Assembly (NCBI GenBank): GCA_027578815.1
Contig: JANBTH010000209.1
Coordinates: forward strand, 1 to 26,697
Source: Coemansia sp. RSA 1804
Taxonomy: Eukaryota > Kickxellomycota > Kickxellomycetes > Kickxellales > Kickxellaceae
Length of the DNA: 26,697 nucleotides
Direction: 5' to 3'
In this document: in pieces, positions 24,820 through 26,697 of the stretch
Position numbering within the stretch: position 1 is the first letter of the stretch
Layout of the letters: each line of letters begins with the position of its first letter
Made by a program: the position numbers and the translations under genes
The notes under the pieces: model-generated
Told to the model about the DNA's origin: nothing
Database searches by the model: none
What the model saw: the letters and a program-made list of their open reading frames with translations, nothing else

Positions 24820-25494
24820 ATGCGGACCGCAGCGTACACGCACTTTATCAGCCTGCCGATCACAAGCGCCAGGGTCCAGGGCAAAGTGGTTGAGTTCCAG
24901 AACATTGCGCGAGGGAGGAGCGGGCTAGAGGGGATGACGGAGTCGAGTTTTGTAAAGCCCTCGAGGATGCACATAACGGTGGGGATGCTCCGGCTGGCGA
25001 CGGAGGGGGACCGAAGGGCAGCGGCAGGGTGTCTCGAGTCACTCGGTAGGGGGGTCAGAGAGATACTGGGAGGTGGAGCGCTTGACGTGCGCGTGTGCGG
25101 GGTGGAGACGATGGAGCGGGATGCGCGGGAGGCGCGGATTCTGTACGCCAAGGTGGAGGACGCCGGCACGGGCGGTGACAGACTGCGGAGGGTGTGCGAG
25201 TATGTGCGGGATGCGTTTGGAAGGGCCGGGCTTATCGACGACGGGATGCAGCGTGAGCTGAAGCTCCATATGACTGTTGTGCGTGCCAGCGGAGCCAACC
25301 CTGTGGCTAATGAGGGCAAGGGGCGGAGGGCCAGGAACCGACAGCGCTTTACGGTGGATGCGCGTGGGCTGATTGAGGAGTTTGGACAAGCGCCGTTTGG
25401 CACATGTCGGATTGGGCAGATCCAGATCGCCAGGCGGTTCCACTTTACTGAGGACGGGGCGTATGCGAACGACGGGATCTTGGAACTACCATGA
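24820..25494 (+). CDS. 2H phosphoesterase of the ASCC1/AKAP7 type
   Basis: A 224-residue member of the 2H superfamily (LigT-like fold), resembling the phosphodiesterase domain of ASCC1 and AKAP7/AKAP18. These enzymes act on cyclic or terminal phosphates of nucleic acids, or bind nucleotides. The start YTHFISLPI (6-14) is the typical first strand. The two catalytic HxT motifs are H51-I-T53 (RMHITVGML) and H150-M-T152 (LHMTVVRA), and both are intact. 'CRIGQIQIARRFHFTEDG' (196-213) fits the last strands. Animal ASCC1 also has an N-terminal KH domain, absent here: the frame closes 21 bases before this ATG. Coding DNA is GC-rich. A later in-frame Met (M39) would remove the first strand. The substrate is not known from sequence. 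Confidence 0.85.
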   Translation: MRTAAYTHFISLPITSARVQGKVVEFQNIARGRSGLEGMTESSFVKPSRMHITVGMLRLATEGDRRAAAGCLESLGRGVREILGGGALDVRVCGVETMERDAREARILYAKVEDAGTGGDRLRRVCEYVRDAFGRAGLIDDGMQRELKLHMTVVRASGANPVANEGKGRRARNRQRFTVDARGLIEEFGQAPFGTCRIGQIQIARRFHFTEDGAYANDGILELP

Positions 25495-25596
25495 AACGCA
25501 ATAAAAGGGGGCAATGGGGGGGATTAAATGGTTTATGTCACATCCGTCTCCACTCGTATTTTGATTCTGAGATACGTTGAGATTGAGTGCAGAGTT

Positions 25597-25608
25597 GGGG
25601 GGGGGGGG
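25597..25608. repeat. G12 homopolymer
   Basis: Twelve consecutive G bases, 103 bases downstream of the 2H phosphoesterase stop. Confidence 0.9.
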
Positions 25609-26380
25609 AGTCTGCAATGCCGAGTGAAAAACGGGTAACGAAGAAAATCAGAAATGGAACGCAACATTTGGTAGATGGCTTTATTTTTTTGAATCGGCTT
25701 GTGTCTCCCCCATCCCCTGTAGAAGAGTATCGTAAAGGAATCCGCAAAGGGTGCAAAGATATTGTCACTTATTATTCTGATCGACTCGTTATTTTCTTTT
25801 TTTTGGGCACTTTCAAATGCTTATTATTGCCGCGTGTGGGACCAAATAAAAGCAAAAGGATGTCTGTCTTTGTAGAAGGGGGGGGCGAGTAAAAGGACAT
25901 TTGTTGTTTCTTTTTATCTCTTTTTCTTTGGACGGAGAAAATGAAAAAGAAGATTGACATTTCCTCCTTTGTTTTTTTTTTCCAGCAGCAACGCTTGCAT
26001 TTCTGATGATGTTGCTGTTACGCTCCTTTTTTTTTTTTTTTTCTCTGGATAGCATTGCTTTTTCTGGCTCTTTACTTTTTTTCTTTATTATCGTTAGTTA
26101 TTTACATTGGGGGTTTGATATCATCGTTATTCAGGCTCTGCGGATAGTAGCACATCGTGGCAGAAGACGAAGAAGAAAAAGGAAGAAAACACGCACACAC
26201 CCTCGGCCCCTCCCCACCACCATTGCCACAGTCACATCAACCCGCATTGTTATCTGTTTCCATTGTAACTACTTTTATGCATTGTTGTCATTCCATTCGG
26301 CACAGCTAGTTTAGAACCAGGCGGATACAGAAAAACACAAGCGGGAAGGAGGGAGAGAGACGCACAGGCAAAAGGCAAAT

Positions 26381-26420
26381 AGCAGCAGCAGCAGCAGCAG
26401 CAGCGGCGGCGGCAGCAGCA
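26381..26420. repeat. (AGC)n/(GGC)n trinucleotide repeat in 5' leader
   Basis: Forty bases of AGC units with three GGC-type units, ending at the base before the ATG at 26421. In the frame of the gene it would read as poly-Ala (GCA/GCG), with no upstream in-frame ATG before a stop at 26307. Confidence 0.9.
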
Positions 26421-26697
26421 ATGTCGATGTACAGAAGAAACACATACTCGATACCGGTGCTCAACGCGCCGGACATCGAGAACGAAACAATAGTAAGTGA
26501 GGGGGAACGATCGGATTGCTTGGTGGTTGGTTCATCTGCAGACGGGGGTCCATTGGCACTGACGTCTGCTCCTTTCTTTTTTGGTATTGACTGTAGCCGG
26601 TGCTGAACCGCAACGCGACAAACAACAAGCTGCTGTTCAGCGCAGACAACATCTCGACGGTGTACGAGAGCTTTCTGCACGGGATGAAGACGGCGGG
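26421..26697 (+). CDS. Probable long-chain acyl-CoA synthetase, 5' end (partial, one intron)
   Basis: Exon 1 is 26421-26492 (24 codons, MSMYRRNTYSIPVLNAPDIE…). A phase-0 intron follows (26493-26596, GTAAGT…CTGTAG, with a possible branch site CACTGAC about 40 bases before its end). Exon 2 runs from 26597 off the window edge. The joined start reads …NETI/PVLNRN… then 'ISTVYESFLHGMKTAG'. This fits the N-terminus of fungal Faa-type long-chain fatty acid-CoA ligases, which have a 'P…RN' leader and a 'TVYE-F--G-K--G' helix before the catalytic domain. Such enzymes activate fatty acids as acyl-AMP, then acyl-CoA. The catalytic AMP-binding motif lies outside the window, so the call rests on the leader alone. 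The second Met (26427) is an alternative start. Confidence 0.58.
26493..26596 (+). other. Spliceosomal intron in the acyl-CoA synthetase-like gene
   Basis: The 104-base intron begins GTAAGT and ends with a T-rich tract (CTCCTTTCTTTTTTGG) and CTGTAG. Removing it keeps the reading frame; without removal the frame hits a stop at about 26604. It is the only intron in this window I can support in a coding region. Confidence 0.75.

Larger units (their letters stand above)
25495..26420. other. Intergenic region upstream of acyl-CoA synthetase-like gene
   Basis: 926 bases with simple-sequence content: a G12 tract (25597-25608), a G8 tract (25878-25885), T-rich blocks (25970-25982; T16 at 26027-26042), a purine/CA-rich block near 26160-26200, and a CAG/CGG repeat directly before the start codon. 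The pyrimidine tracts and AT-rich stretches suit a promoter, but no clear TATA box was picked. A 76-101 codon frame near 25587-25892 lacks domains and spans homopolymers. Confidence 0.55.

Noticed and set aside
26306..26680. Minus-strand 124-codon frame with poly-Ala
   Set aside because: It reads the CAG/CGG repeat backwards and overlaps the plus-strand exons and intron of the acyl-CoA synthetase-like gene.

Overview
The window looks like nuclear DNA from an early-diverging fungus, most likely in or near Kickxellomycotina (Coemansia-like). The basis is compact genes that are nearly all intronless, GC-rich coding regions set in AT-rich spacers, one short GTAAG...TAG intron, and a fungal gene set: a cytosolic Acf2/Eng2-type GH81 glucanase, a Dal5-type MFS carrier, a TVTVT-rich secreted mucin, and a DM9/DUF3421 protein. 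The lineage is inferred from this gene mix and was not tested by phylogeny.

Layout. From 1 to 8.9 kb: a sigma-like GST (+), a four-helix membrane protein of unknown function (+), the PP2A leucine carboxyl methyltransferase PPM1 (-), a MAT2B-like SDR (+), a DM9 protein (-), a Dal5-family MFS carrier (+) and TRAX (-). From about 9.2 to 12.0 kb: an AT-rich block with three degenerating tandem copies of a small gene on the minus strand. Their TATA/leader segments are better preserved than their reading frames. From 12 to 22 kb: a secreted GH20 hexosaminidase (-), a 1.9-kb AT-rich spacer, a KIF22-like kinesin-10 (+) and a GH81 endo-1,3-beta-glucanase (+). From 22 to 26.7 kb: a secreted Ser/Thr/Pro-rich protein (-), a small protein that I read as two fused ubiquitin-like beta-grasp folds (+), a 2H phosphoesterase of the ASCC1/AKAP7 type (+), and the 5' end of a probable long-chain acyl-CoA synthetase (+), with one intron, cut by the window edge.

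How the genes relate. Strands alternate, giving four convergent pairs with short spacers (118-212 bp) and several divergent pairs sharing promoters. The most suggestive pair is PPM1 (a SAM-consuming methyltransferase) and the MAT2B-like gene (the regulatory partner of SAM synthetase), which diverge from a 369-bp region. GH20, GH81 and the mucin are cell-wall or exterior functions, but no operon-like logic is expected or seen. The least explained items are the tandem ubiquitin-like protein, the decaying small-gene array and the fungal DM9 protein. No tRNA, rRNA, CRISPR array or intact transposon was recognised.
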